Positions 49,459 through 59,100 of a DNA stretch of 64,000 bases are shown one piece after another. Within the stretch, counting starts at the first letter, position 1. Each line of letters opens with the position of its first letter. The DNA is from an archaeon (GTDB lineage Archaea; Nanobdellota; Nanobdellia; Woesearchaeales; UBA9642): assembly GCA_020057295.1 (NCBI GenBank), contig JAGVGF010000003.1, positions 186,236 to 250,235 of the forward strand, given 5' to 3'. The position numbers and the translations under genes were made by a program. A model generated the notes under the pieces. It was not told the origin of the DNA. It did no database searches and saw nothing but the letters and a program-made list of their open reading frames with translations.

Positions 49459-50820
49459 TTGATTCAAGAATACTATGCAAATTATGCCTTATTTTATAAA
49501 CAATCTTCAGATGCTATAATTAATGGTTATATTGCTGCCAATAGACCTATATTAGATTTTATACATTCAGCTTTTGATAATTTATTCTATATGTTCTTAT
49601 ATATTACAGTAGCTGTATCAGCATTATTCATCATAATGAGTATATATGCTATATTCTCTAAAAAGAACAAGAAAGAATACGATTTAGACGAAACTCATGC
49701 GCCATTCGTAACCATTCAAATTCCAACATATAATGAACTTGCAGCACTTAATTGTGCACAGAAATGCTTAGAAATGGACTATCCTAAGGATAGATATGAA
49801 ATAATTATTGGTGATGATAGTAATCAGAAGGAAGTTTCAAGAAAAATCGACAAGTTCGCTGCAAAACATCCAGGAGTAATTAAGGTAACTAGAAGAGGAA
49901 GCAATATAGGTTTTAAGCCTGGAAACCTTAATCACATGCTAAAATATACTAGTGGAGAAATCATTATAATATTTGATTCTGACTTTTTGCCTGATAAAAA
50001 TTTTATGAGAAAGATAGTTGCTCCATTCCAGCATGATAAAAAGATTGCTGGTGTACAGTCTAGATGGAAATTCATAAATAATAATCAGAATGTTTATTCG
50101 TTCATGGGTTCATTGGTTGTTGAAGGATTCCATTATGTATACTTGCCTTTTATGAAAAAATTTGGTAAATTATCATTCTTATGCGGTTCAGGAGAGGCAG
50201 TTAGAAAAAACTTGCTTGTCAAGATGGGTGGTTGGAGAAGTGGATCATTAACTGAAGATATTGAATATTCTATAAGAATATTAAGAGAAGGTTATAAGAT
50301 TGCATACTTAGAAGATGTCGAAGTACTCTGCGAGGCACCATTCACTGCAAAGGACCTTTACAGACAACAGAAGCGTTGGGCATTCGGCGTTATTTCATCA
50401 TTATTATCACATTTCAAAAGTATTGTTACAAGTAGAAAAGTTAATTCTAAAACTAAATTGTTCATACACTTTCAAGGCTTAGGATACATATTCACATTAT
50501 TATTAGGTTTGATGTTTGTTACAGGAATAATTAGTCTAGTATCTCATAGACCTGCACCTATAGAATGGATGAAATTCTTGACAGAAACAGGAAGAAATTT
50601 CTTAATAACTTCTGGAGCATTAATTATCTCGCTTGTAGCATTATGGCGTACGAAGAGATTAAACCAATGGTGGAGAGCAATAACTGCATCACTCAGTGTA
50701 GGATTAGTATTATTATATTACGTTAACGAGGGCATTGTTAAGGCAATTCTTGGTGGCAGAATGGAATGGTTCATGTTAAAGAAATTAGGAAACACTAAGA
50801 AAGTTAAAGGTAATGTTTAA
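49459..50820 (+). CDS. Second processive family 2 glycosyltransferase
   Basis: 453 residues from a TTG start with AGGTGA 7 nt upstream. Layout as the neighbour: TM, core motifs (GDDSNQ, FDSDF, TEDIEYS and QQKRWAFG) and three C-terminal TMs. It is closer to the BcsA/CslA-type synthases, judging by 'IQIPTYNELAALNCAQKCLE' (by pattern). Two synthases in a row may make two glycans or form a heteromer. Donor sugar not determinable, but the Ugd gene suggests UDP-uronic acid. Confidence 0.88.
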   Translation: MIQEYYANYALFYKQSSDAIINGYIAANRPILDFIHSAFDNLFYMFLYITVAVSALFIIMSIYAIFSKKNKKEYDLDETHAPFVTIQIPTYNELAALNCAQKCLEMDYPKDRYEIIIGDDSNQKEVSRKIDKFAAKHPGVIKVTRRGSNIGFKPGNLNHMLKYTSGEIIIIFDSDFLPDKNFMRKIVAPFQHDKKIAGVQSRWKFINNNQNVYSFMGSLVVEGFHYVYLPFMKKFGKLSFLCGSGEAVRKNLLVKMGGWRSGSLTEDIEYSIRILREGYKIAYLEDVEVLCEAPFTAKDLYRQQKRWAFGVISSLLSHFKSIVTSRKVNSKTKLFIHFQGLGYIFTLLLGLMFVTGIISLVSHRPAPIEWMKFLTETGRNFLITSGALIISLVALWRTKRLNQWWRAITASLSVGLVLLYYVNEGIVKAILGGRMEWFMLKKLGNTKKVKGNV

Positions 50821-50990
50821 TTAGAATTCTCATATTTTTAATACATTTCTAAATTATTTGTACTAAAGATTTTACTATAACAAACTTTATTAATAATTCT
50901 AAGATTTTCCAACCATACTTATAAGTAATATATTGTTACTAATTTATTAAATGTAAATACTAAATGTATATATTGTATGTGGTGATTTAA
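50821..50990. promoter_or_regulatory. Promoter region of the sugar-dehydrogenase gene
   Basis: 170 bp, A/T-rich, no gene. It holds an AGTAA-TATATTG-TTACT inverted repeat (about 50926-50942), a tandem-like TAAATGTA...TAAATGTA, and GTGGTGATTTAA before the ATG as ribosome binding site. It separates this gene from the two glycosyltransferases. Confidence 0.4.
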
Positions 50991-52391
50991 ATGGTTAAAA
51001 TAGGCGTTGTAGGAACAGGATTTGTAGGTTTGACTCATGGCGCTGTAATGGCACGTTTTGGTCATGAAGTTGTTTGTTATGATATTGATAAACATAAAAT
51101 TGACGCGTTTTCTTCTGGAGACAAGAGTTTAATTGAAAAATATATTTATGAAAATGATCTGTCTGAATTAGTTGCTGAACAATTAAAATCAAACAGATTA
51201 AAGTTTAGTTTTAATCCTAATGATTTGTATGATGCTAAACTATTATTTATGTGTCTGCCAACTCCTTATAAGGATTCTGGAGAGAGCGATTTATCCTTCT
51301 TATTCAACGCTTCTGAAGTCTTAATTAAAATGTTCAAAGAACATAAGGTTAGTGATTTTAGGTTATTTGTTAACAAGAGTACTGTTCCTGTAGGAACTGC
51401 AGGAAAATTAAGAAATTTTTTAGAATCGCACGGAATGCACAATTTTGATGTTGCGTCTAACCCAGAATTTTTGCCTGAAGGGGTAGCTGTATCACAATCT
51501 ATTCACCCACCAAAAACTATTATTGGGGCAATAAGACATGAATCTTTCGAGCTATTAAGAAATGTATATAGTAGTTTCTATAATAGTCCTAATACTGCAT
51601 ATATTGAATCTAATCCAGAAACTGCTGAAGCCATAAAATATGCATCTAACACGTTATTATATAGTCAAATTGTGGCTTGGCAAGCTATAGCTGGTAAATT
51701 ATGCGAGTCTAATAGCGAGATTGATTTCGAGATTTTACGTAAGGGTGCACTAGCTGATCCACGTGTTGCTAAATGGGGTTCATATGTTAGTGCGGGTGCT
51801 GGGGGAAGTTGTTTTAAGAAAGACGATTTATCACTAGCATTTCAACTAGAATCAAAAGGTGTTGACAGTTCTTATGTGCGTTTAATTGATACTATTAATG
51901 AGCATCAGAAAACTTATCTTATAAATAGAGCTGAACATGAAGCAGAATTTGATTTTAATAATAAGATCGTTGCAATACTCGGAGTTTCATTTAAACAAGG
52001 CACTAATGATATACGTGAATCCAATACATTAAAGATTATTCCGTTACTAATTGAAAAAGGTGTTAAAGAAATTAGATTATATGATCCTCTTGCATTAAAT
52101 CATGCACGTACACATTTTAATAAAGCAACTTACGCTAATAAAATAGTATATAATGAAAGTTCAGAATTAGCTTTAAATAACACAGATTGTGTGATAATAG
52201 CTACAGATCATCAAGAATTTAGAGTCTTAGTTCAAACAATAATAAATAAAGTTAATAATGGTCTTATTAATAAACCTTATTTATTGATCGATGGTCGTAG
52301 AATAATTCCTAAAGAGGACACTCAATTACTACTAGAATCTGGTATAGATTATCTTCCTGTAGCAGGAGTTTATATTAAGAGTCTGAAATAA
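50991..52391 (+). CDS. ugd: UDP-glucose/UDP-sugar 6-dehydrogenase
   Basis: 466 residues. N-terminal Rossmann fold GVVGTGFVGLTHG binds NAD; the catalytic cysteine is in GGSCFKKDD; the C-terminal UDP-binding domain has 'ILGVSFKQGTNDIRES' and the DGR motif. It oxidises a nucleotide-sugar (UDP-glucose, UDP-GlcNAc, GDP-mannose) twice to the uronate. The family has Pro in GGSCFPKD, here Lys, a change that may reflect substrate. With the two GT2 genes, it makes uronate polymers likely. Confidence 0.88.
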   Translation: MVKIGVVGTGFVGLTHGAVMARFGHEVVCYDIDKHKIDAFSSGDKSLIEKYIYENDLSELVAEQLKSNRLKFSFNPNDLYDAKLLFMCLPTPYKDSGESDLSFLFNASEVLIKMFKEHKVSDFRLFVNKSTVPVGTAGKLRNFLESHGMHNFDVASNPEFLPEGVAVSQSIHPPKTIIGAIRHESFELLRNVYSSFYNSPNTAYIESNPETAEAIKYASNTLLYSQIVAWQAIAGKLCESNSEIDFEILRKGALADPRVAKWGSYVSAGAGGSCFKKDDLSLAFQLESKGVDSSYVRLIDTINEHQKTYLINRAEHEAEFDFNNKIVAILGVSFKQGTNDIRESNTLKIIPLLIEKGVKEIRLYDPLALNHARTHFNKATYANKIVYNESSELALNNTDCVIIATDHQEFRVLVQTIINKVNNGLINKPYLLIDGRRIIPKEDTQLLLESGIDYLPVAGVYIKSLK

Positions 52392-52444
52392 AATAAGGAT
52401 TAGACATTATTTAAATTAGATATTTTTTGAAAAATTATTTTATC

Positions 52445-53818
52445 TTAAGAATTATACATCCAAACCTCAACATCACTGTTGTAGTATATTCGATCAAACT
52501 TTCTACTATTCTCTATTAAAAATAGTAATCCCTCACGCTCTTTTAAGTAAGAATTGAAGTCCTTATCTATAATTAAATATTTAATATTATATTTTTGTAA
52601 TAATGATTCTGTACGTTCAAGATTTCTCGAAGACGTTATATTTTCGAATGCTTCAACTCGCGATTTATCATGTTGATATGTTGTATCATCAACCAGTACT
52701 CTTCTATCAGCATAATATTCTATAATATAACCATATTTAGGATATCCTATAATATTTTCTGTTGGTAATGATTGTTTTTTAACAAATTCTAATGCATCAA
52801 CATATGTTGGTAGAGGTTCAGAGCGAACCATTCTTGTAGTATATACTAATGTTGAAAATAGTATGCTACAAATTATTAGTAGTATGGTTGTCTTTTTTAT
52901 TATTGTTATAGACCATTTACGTCTATTCAAGTATATGAATGCAAATCCTGCGTATACTACTAATATAAAATTTATATATACTCTTATTGTTGTGTTGAAA
53001 AATGCTAATGCTGTTATTAATATTAATAAAGCATATGTTAACAAGTTTTTCCAACCATTTTCCCATAATATTACTAATCCAATAACTGCTAATATTAGTA
53101 TTGAAAATGATAATCCTATATCTGCTCCTATGTCTGTGATTATGTTTTGTGCAGTAAATTGGAATATGCGCCAGATATTATATCCATAATATGTATTTAT
53201 TACAATGCTTAATATTATTCCTGACAGTACAGCAATGCTTGTTATTCTATAACTCGCATGATGTTTCTGACTAGAGAACATATATATTATCATAAATACT
53301 AATGTTATTATTCCAGAAAATATGTCTATAAATGGTATTATACTAAATAATATGCTGCTGTATAATGTCTTATTATCCAGAAGGAAATATAATCCTAGAA
53401 TATTTAATACTATTATAACAGAGTATATTTTATAGTCTGTGAATATATATGAATATATAGGACTTACAATCATTAATCCTAATATTGCAATGATTGTTTT
53501 TTCTGACACGTTTTGTTTTTTTAATACAAGATATGCTAATAGTACTGTTATTATTCCTAATAATATAGGTAAAATTCTGAACATTATCATTTGTCCAGTA
53601 CTATTTAATGGTATGAGATTTAGAATATTTAATTGTATACTACGGCCTTGTAAGGCATCATAATTTATATTTCCCTGATTGTATACTCTTATATTATTGT
53701 AACTTTCAGAGTTTATGACAAAAGCGTTATTATTTATCAATCTAATAATCGTAGGTGTAACTAGTAATATTGCAGATAGCAACATTATTAGTATAACATA
53801 ATTTCTTGTGTTTGTCAT
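52445..53818 (-). CDS. STT3-like GT-C membrane protein with altered WWDYG region
   Basis: 457 residues: about ten to eleven TMs (1-320) and a C-terminal extracytoplasmic domain (about 340-457). There 'IIGYPKYGYIIEYYADRRVL' (by pattern) aligns with the WWDYGY..Y.A.R region of archaeal AglB/STT3, but the motif is YPKYG. The first luminal loop lacks the usual DxD. Candidate glycosyltransferase of GT-C type or a non-catalytic relative of oligosaccharyltransferase. Starts 1 nt after the other STT3-like gene. Confidence 0.7.
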   Translation of the reverse strand: MTNTRNYVILIMLLSAILLVTPTIIRLINNNAFVINSESYNNIRVYNQGNINYDALQGRSIQLNILNLIPLNSTGQMIMFRILPILLGIITVLLAYLVLKKQNVSEKTIIAILGLMIVSPIYSYIFTDYKIYSVIIVLNILGLYFLLDNKTLYSSILFSIIPFIDIFSGIITLVFMIIYMFSSQKHHASYRITSIAVLSGIILSIVINTYYGYNIWRIFQFTAQNIITDIGADIGLSFSILILAVIGLVILWENGWKNLLTYALLILITALAFFNTTIRVYINFILVVYAGFAFIYLNRRKWSITIIKKTTILLIICSILFSTLVYTTRMVRSEPLPTYVDALEFVKKQSLPTENIIGYPKYGYIIEYYADRRVLVDDTTYQHDKSRVEAFENITSSRNLERTESLLQKYNIKYLIIDKDFNSYLKEREGLLFLIENSRKFDRIYYNSDVEVWMYNS

Positions 53819-53819
53819 T

Positions 53820-55322
53820 TTATTCTACCTTACACGTGGTGTAATATATGTATGCGTTTCCTATGTAGTATTGTGGTAGGAAGCATTTATTATCTTTAAC
53901 ATAGGATATATCTTTGAGATTGTAAGTTTGTAACGTATTTGATGTTATTAGCACATATTTAGAGTTATATTTATTTAGTGTGCCTAATGCTTTAGTTTCA
54001 AATGTTGTAGTGTATATTTCATTAATGTCTAATAATCTTTGATCTATTCTTGGTGTAAGTAAAAAATTGTTATCCATAAGATTTTTTCTATGAGCATAAT
54101 ATGTTACTAAGTTTCCTTCTCCAAGAGTTGAAGTGATTATAGCATCTTGTGGAAGATTTGTAGAAGCCCATTTTAATACAGCAACATCATCACTACTTGG
54201 TGTAATCTTTGTACGCTGCATGCCAAATATCACTGAAGGAACTATTGCTGTAACTATAAATAATATTAATAGTAAAGTGTATAATGCCCACTTATATTTT
54301 TGTATTTTACTTTTTGTTATAAAGTCTCCAAATCTCTTCAACGAGTATGCAGTTAAAATAACTAGTGTTATACTTAAGAATATTAGTCCTGTGATTAGAT
54401 CTGTTAGTTTAAACCATAATAATATGAATGAACTCATTCCTACGGATATAAGTAACATTATTTCTTTGCTGTGTTCTATATGAAATGCTGCATAGTATGC
54501 GTACACACCGAATATTAATGGTATGATGCTTACTGTTAAGAATAATTCTATGAATGTTGTTTGTCCAAAAAAGTTTGACAGCATTTGCACAGGAATGTTT
54601 TGCCATACTACTAACAGTCCATGCGTTAAGAATGCATTCTTGTATATTAACAGGTTTACCCAGAATACTAGAAATGTGAAGAATAAAATTATTTCTAACT
54701 CCTTCATTTCTATAGATAAATTTTCTAACTTAGATAATAATAGATATAGTAATAATCCTATTATAAGTATGAACGCTAATGGTGTTGTAAGAACTAGTAA
54801 AAACATCAATATCAATGCATAATCTACATATTTACGTTCACCAATCCTGAATATACAGTATATTATGCTAAACACAAGCAATACTGCAAGATAATCTACA
54901 GTAATTTTGTTAATATCTAAGAAATATATTGGTATAAATCCTGACATGAATGCTGTAGTTAAAGATATACGCATATTTTTAGTAATTTTTAATGATAGAT
55001 AATATACTATCACTATTAATAGTGCGGCAAATATGTTTGGTAAAATTTTTCCGACAAGTTCTGGAGGAAATATTAAACTAAATGTTGCAAGAACGTAATA
55101 ATTTAGTGGTGCAAATAATTGTGTCTTTCCACCATAACTTAATGGATCTTTATATAATGGGAATCCTGTATCTTTAATATGTTCTACTTGTCTTAATGTA
55201 AAATAAGCATCGTAATTAAACATCGGTGTTTGAAATGCAATATATAGTCTTACAGCTAAAACTAACACAAATATTAGTATGAGCCAAAATGCTGGTTTAT
55301 CTTTTAAGTCTTTGAAATTCAT
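53820..55322 (-). CDS. STT3-like GT-C membrane protein
   Basis: 500 residues, about eleven TMs and a C-terminal outer domain. The first loop 'FNYDAYFTLRQVEHIKDTGF' (by pattern) resembles the STT3 'DPYYHLR.VE' loop with its catalytic Asp. The C-terminal 'ITSTLGEGNLVTYYAHRKNL' is at the place of WWDYG, again not conserved (TLGEG). May transfer glycans to protein or lipid with its partner gene downstream (1-nt gap). Divergent from radB. Confidence 0.72.
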   Translation of the reverse strand: MNFKDLKDKPAFWLILIFVLVLAVRLYIAFQTPMFNYDAYFTLRQVEHIKDTGFPLYKDPLSYGGKTQLFAPLNYYVLATFSLIFPPELVGKILPNIFAALLIVIVYYLSLKITKNMRISLTTAFMSGFIPIYFLDINKITVDYLAVLLVFSIIYCIFRIGERKYVDYALILMFLLVLTTPLAFILIIGLLLYLLLSKLENLSIEMKELEIILFFTFLVFWVNLLIYKNAFLTHGLLVVWQNIPVQMLSNFFGQTTFIELFLTVSIIPLIFGVYAYYAAFHIEHSKEIMLLISVGMSSFILLWFKLTDLITGLIFLSITLVILTAYSLKRFGDFITKSKIQKYKWALYTLLLILFIVTAIVPSVIFGMQRTKITPSSDDVAVLKWASTNLPQDAIITSTLGEGNLVTYYAHRKNLMDNNFLLTPRIDQRLLDINEIYTTTFETKALGTLNKYNSKYVLITSNTLQTYNLKDISYVKDNKCFLPQYYIGNAYIYYTTCKVE

Positions 55323-55359
55323 GCTCGATAATCATAGTCAGGATAGGTTTAAAAATGTT

Positions 55360-55378
55360 AGGGTTTACGACCCTTTTT
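55360..55378 (+). promoter_or_regulatory. Hairpin plus T5 in the divergent radB region
   Basis: AGGGT-TTACG-ACCCT followed by TTTTT looks like an intrinsic terminator but lies between divergent genes. A second inverted pair, GTTAT...ATAAC, follows. Possibly an operator near the two promoters; function open. Confidence 0.3.
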
Positions 55379-55440
55379 ATGGTTATGATGTGTTATTTTA
55401 TGATAACTACATTTAAAAACCCTTCTTCTTTACATATGTT

Positions 55441-56112
55441 ATGAAGGTTTCATCTGGTGTGGATTTTGTTGATGTTCTTCTTGAAGGAGGATATGAGGAC
55501 GATGTAATTACAACTATTTCTGGTCCTCCGGGAGCTGCTAAGACTAATTTTTGTTTATTAGCAATGACCTCTATTAAGGATAAGAAGATATTATATGTTG
55601 ATACAGAGGGAAGTTTTTCTTTTGAAAGATTTAAACAAGTATGTCCAAATTATGAAGAAGTTCTTAATCGTACAATATTTTTGACTCCTACAACTTATTT
55701 GGAACAGAAAGATGCGTTTGAATTCTTGCGTAATGCAGTTGATGAGAAATTTGGATTAATAATTATTGATTCTATTGCCGCACTTTATCGTTTAGAGATT
55801 GGTGTAAGTAATGATGTGCAAAATGTTAATCGTGAATTAGGAATGCATATGGCAATGCTTACTGAGATTGCACGTAAAAAAAAGATTCCTGTAATCCTCA
55901 CTAATCAAGTTTATACTGATTTTGGTGATCGTGAAAAGACTCGAAGTATTGGTGGAGATACAATGCGTTACTGGAGTAGGGCAATGCTTGAGATAAATAA
56001 ACAAAAAGGCGATTTAAGAAAGTTAACAATAATAAAACATCGCTCTATCAAAGAAGGAAATTTTTCTATATTTAGAATAATACAAACGGGATTAGAAGAA
56101 GTTAAAGGATGA
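55441..56112 (+). CDS. radB: DNA repair/recombination protein RadB
   Basis: 223 residues, RecA-fold core without the N-terminal HhH of RadA, the RadB size. Motifs: Walker A GPPGAAKT (family GPPGTGKT), Walker B 'LIIIDSIAALYRLE', 'ILTNQVYTDF'. RadB is a euryarchaeal/DPANN RadA paralogue with a mediator role in recombination. The Gly before the Walker A Lys is Ala here, which may weaken ATP hydrolysis. CATTTAAAAACCC about 26 nt before the ATG is the promoter. Confidence 0.9.
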   Translation: MKVSSGVDFVDVLLEGGYEDDVITTISGPPGAAKTNFCLLAMTSIKDKKILYVDTEGSFSFERFKQVCPNYEEVLNRTIFLTPTTYLEQKDAFEFLRNAVDEKFGLIIIDSIAALYRLEIGVSNDVQNVNRELGMHMAMLTEIARKKKIPVILTNQVYTDFGDREKTRSIGGDTMRYWSRAMLEINKQKGDLRKLTIIKHRSIKEGNFSIFRIIQTGLEEVKG

Positions 56113-56143
56113 TCTCTTTTATTTTATACGTTGATATTCTAAA

Positions 56144-59100
56144 TTATTTCTTGCGTTCTACATGTATGTGATGCATTAATAATAATATTATAACAGCACA
56201 AGCTAATATTATTAATGGTATTGTATAATCGATATCCATGTAAGGTATATCTGATATCATATTTCCTGTGAATACGTTTCCATCATCGCTGCTTGTTCTG
56301 TTGAAATTTCGAGTTTCTGTAGTTACTGTTGCTGTAGCATTTGTCATAGAAGCATAGAAGGAATATGCTCCAACAGTTGTAGTATTTTCTAAACTTATGA
56401 ATCTCCATTCTGAAGTACTATATTTGTTTAGACTTGATGCATAGATTTGTGTTATCTCTGTAGAATCTAATGTTCTATTCCATATTTTTATTTCATCTAT
56501 AGTTCCATTCCAGTAATTGAAATTTGTGAATACTCCTATGTTGAAGAATGCTGATCCTGTATTCCACATTGGTCTACTGTTTGTGGATCTTAAATTTCCG
56601 TTAGTGTATAATATCACATCTGATCCATTATATGCTGCACATATATGATTCCAAACATCAACAGACCAGAAACTATTCGTATAACATGCACTTCCTGAAC
56701 TAGCGTCTACAAGTAAATTTGCGTTATCTCTACCAATGGAGAAAGTTTGATTTGTTGATTGAGTGCCCCATGCAATTATTGTTCCTCCTCCTGTAACACT
56801 GTTTGTTTTTGCCCATGCACATACTGTTCTGTTCTGTGTTCCATTTGGTATTACTGTTTTATATCCTACTGCTACTTTTCCTGCACCGCTACTTCCATTG
56901 AATTCATATGCTCCATAGTATTTTCCTGTACTGTTGTACCAAGACGATCCGCTAACCGTTCCATTATTAGCATTCTTTGAAATATCTACAACTTTTGAGG
57001 AATTTTCTCCTAGTGCAGACATATTATCAAAATTAATCATAAACACTAGATTATCGTCATATAAAGAGTAATTTGCGCTGTTCCAATTTAATATAAATTG
57101 TGTTAGTGTAGGATTTGTGAAACTCACATTAACTGTTGCATTATCGTGCAATGTATTTGTTCCATTTATTATGGTTGATGTAAAGAATGTTATTCCTATA
57201 TTTGTATATGTTGCATTAACGTTTACTGTTGCATTATTATAATATCCATCAAATGCCATTGCTTCAATAGTGTTGCTTCCGTCTGATAAATCTAAATCCT
57301 TGCGCCATGTTATTGTTCCAGTAGCATTCATCCATGGTCCTGTATATGTACTGTTCTTTACTCTTACTTGAACATACGATATTCCTGTAGTATCACTAGC
57401 ATTTCCGTATACTCTTATACTTGCCGTGTTATAATTTTGACTTTCAGTAGGATTTAATATGTTAACATTTGGAGGACTAATATCTGGAGGGATTGTTGCT
57501 GTTATATTTGCATGATATGTCGTAGAATTTTTGCCTAATAAATCTACAGATATAGCTTCTATAATATTTGTTCCGTTATATAATAATATTGTAGCCGTCC
57601 AATTAACTGTGCCTGTAGCATTTACCCATGTTCCATTGTATGTACTATTTGTTGCTCTTATTTTAACGTAAGTTACTTGATTATCGTCCCATGAAGTTCC
57701 GTTAACTTGATATGATGAATTTGTATCATTGAATGTTACTACAGAATTATTTGTAAATGAAGTTATTGTAACATTAGGATTGTAAATATCTATGAGTCTA
57801 CCTATTAGTGTTAAGTCATCAATATAGAATGTGTTATTTGCTGGAGATTGTGTTGTAAAGTCTATCCTATTAAATAAATTATTATACGGATTAAGATCTG
57901 TCATATTTATTCTCTTATAGACCCAGCCGTTAGTCGTATTTCCTAAAACTACGGAAGGGAATGTTCCGTCTCCTTCGAGTTGCATTGTTATATATTCACT
58001 AGAACCTCCTCCATGAATATAGAATCCTATGCTACTATATCCGTCAGGGTCTGGAACAGTTGCATATCCTACTCTACCAATAGATAATGCTGCCCATGCC
58101 GCACTATTATTGAAGCTGATTGAGTAAGTTCCATTATTGACTGTGGATGTTTCAGTATAATTATCTGTACCGCTCCATGATTGATCGTTCCAAGTAGGAT
58201 CTAATGTGTCATTAAATATGATCCAATCTAATTCTCCGAATAGTGTAGCTGTTATTGTCACATTTGCTGTTGTTGATGGATTTAATGATGAATCTATCGC
58301 TTGAGCGTATATAATATTTGTTCCGTTCTTTAATATTGCAGATCCAGTCCATGATGTAGTTCCTGTTGCTGTACTCCATGTTCCATTATTAACTTTATAT
58401 TTTACATATAATACTTGCATATCATCAGATGTAGTACCGCTTATATTTATAGTATAATTTGTGAAATTTTGTCCATTGGATGGTGAAGTTATACTTGTTG
58501 TTGGAGCATTTGATTCGACACTCCAATTTGCAGGTTTTGCCTTCATAATTGCATTATGTCTCTTGTATAATTCTAGTATTGCAACATCTCTATCATCGCA
58601 AATGTTTCCTCCAAACTCATTACATTTTGTACCGTCATATACATATTCCCATAATAAATCTCCTGCTGCCCTATTTTCTGAAATATTCCACCATGCAAGA
58701 TATATATCGATTTTTCCTGAAGAATCTCCACTTCCCTCTTCATCACTACCATACTCTCCTAAGATTAATGGTTTTCCTACCATATCTGCAATATCTGCAT
58801 GATCTTTAACATATGCCACTCCATCAACTATTTCATTTGTCATTCCAAATGTTGCAGGATATAAGTGCAGAGATAAAAAGTCTAGTTCTGGTATTTGAGA
58901 ATTTAGTATAAAACTAGTTCCATCACTAACTCTCATCCAATATGTATTGGTATAATTTTGTGTGTAATTTGTCGGACTATTAACATCGAATCCTTCTTCA
59001 CCGTTAGATACGAGATGATTCGAATCAATACTCTTAATGTACTGAATAATATTTCGTGTCCAATCTCTCATTGGTGTTCCGTTTGTTCCAGGATATCTTG

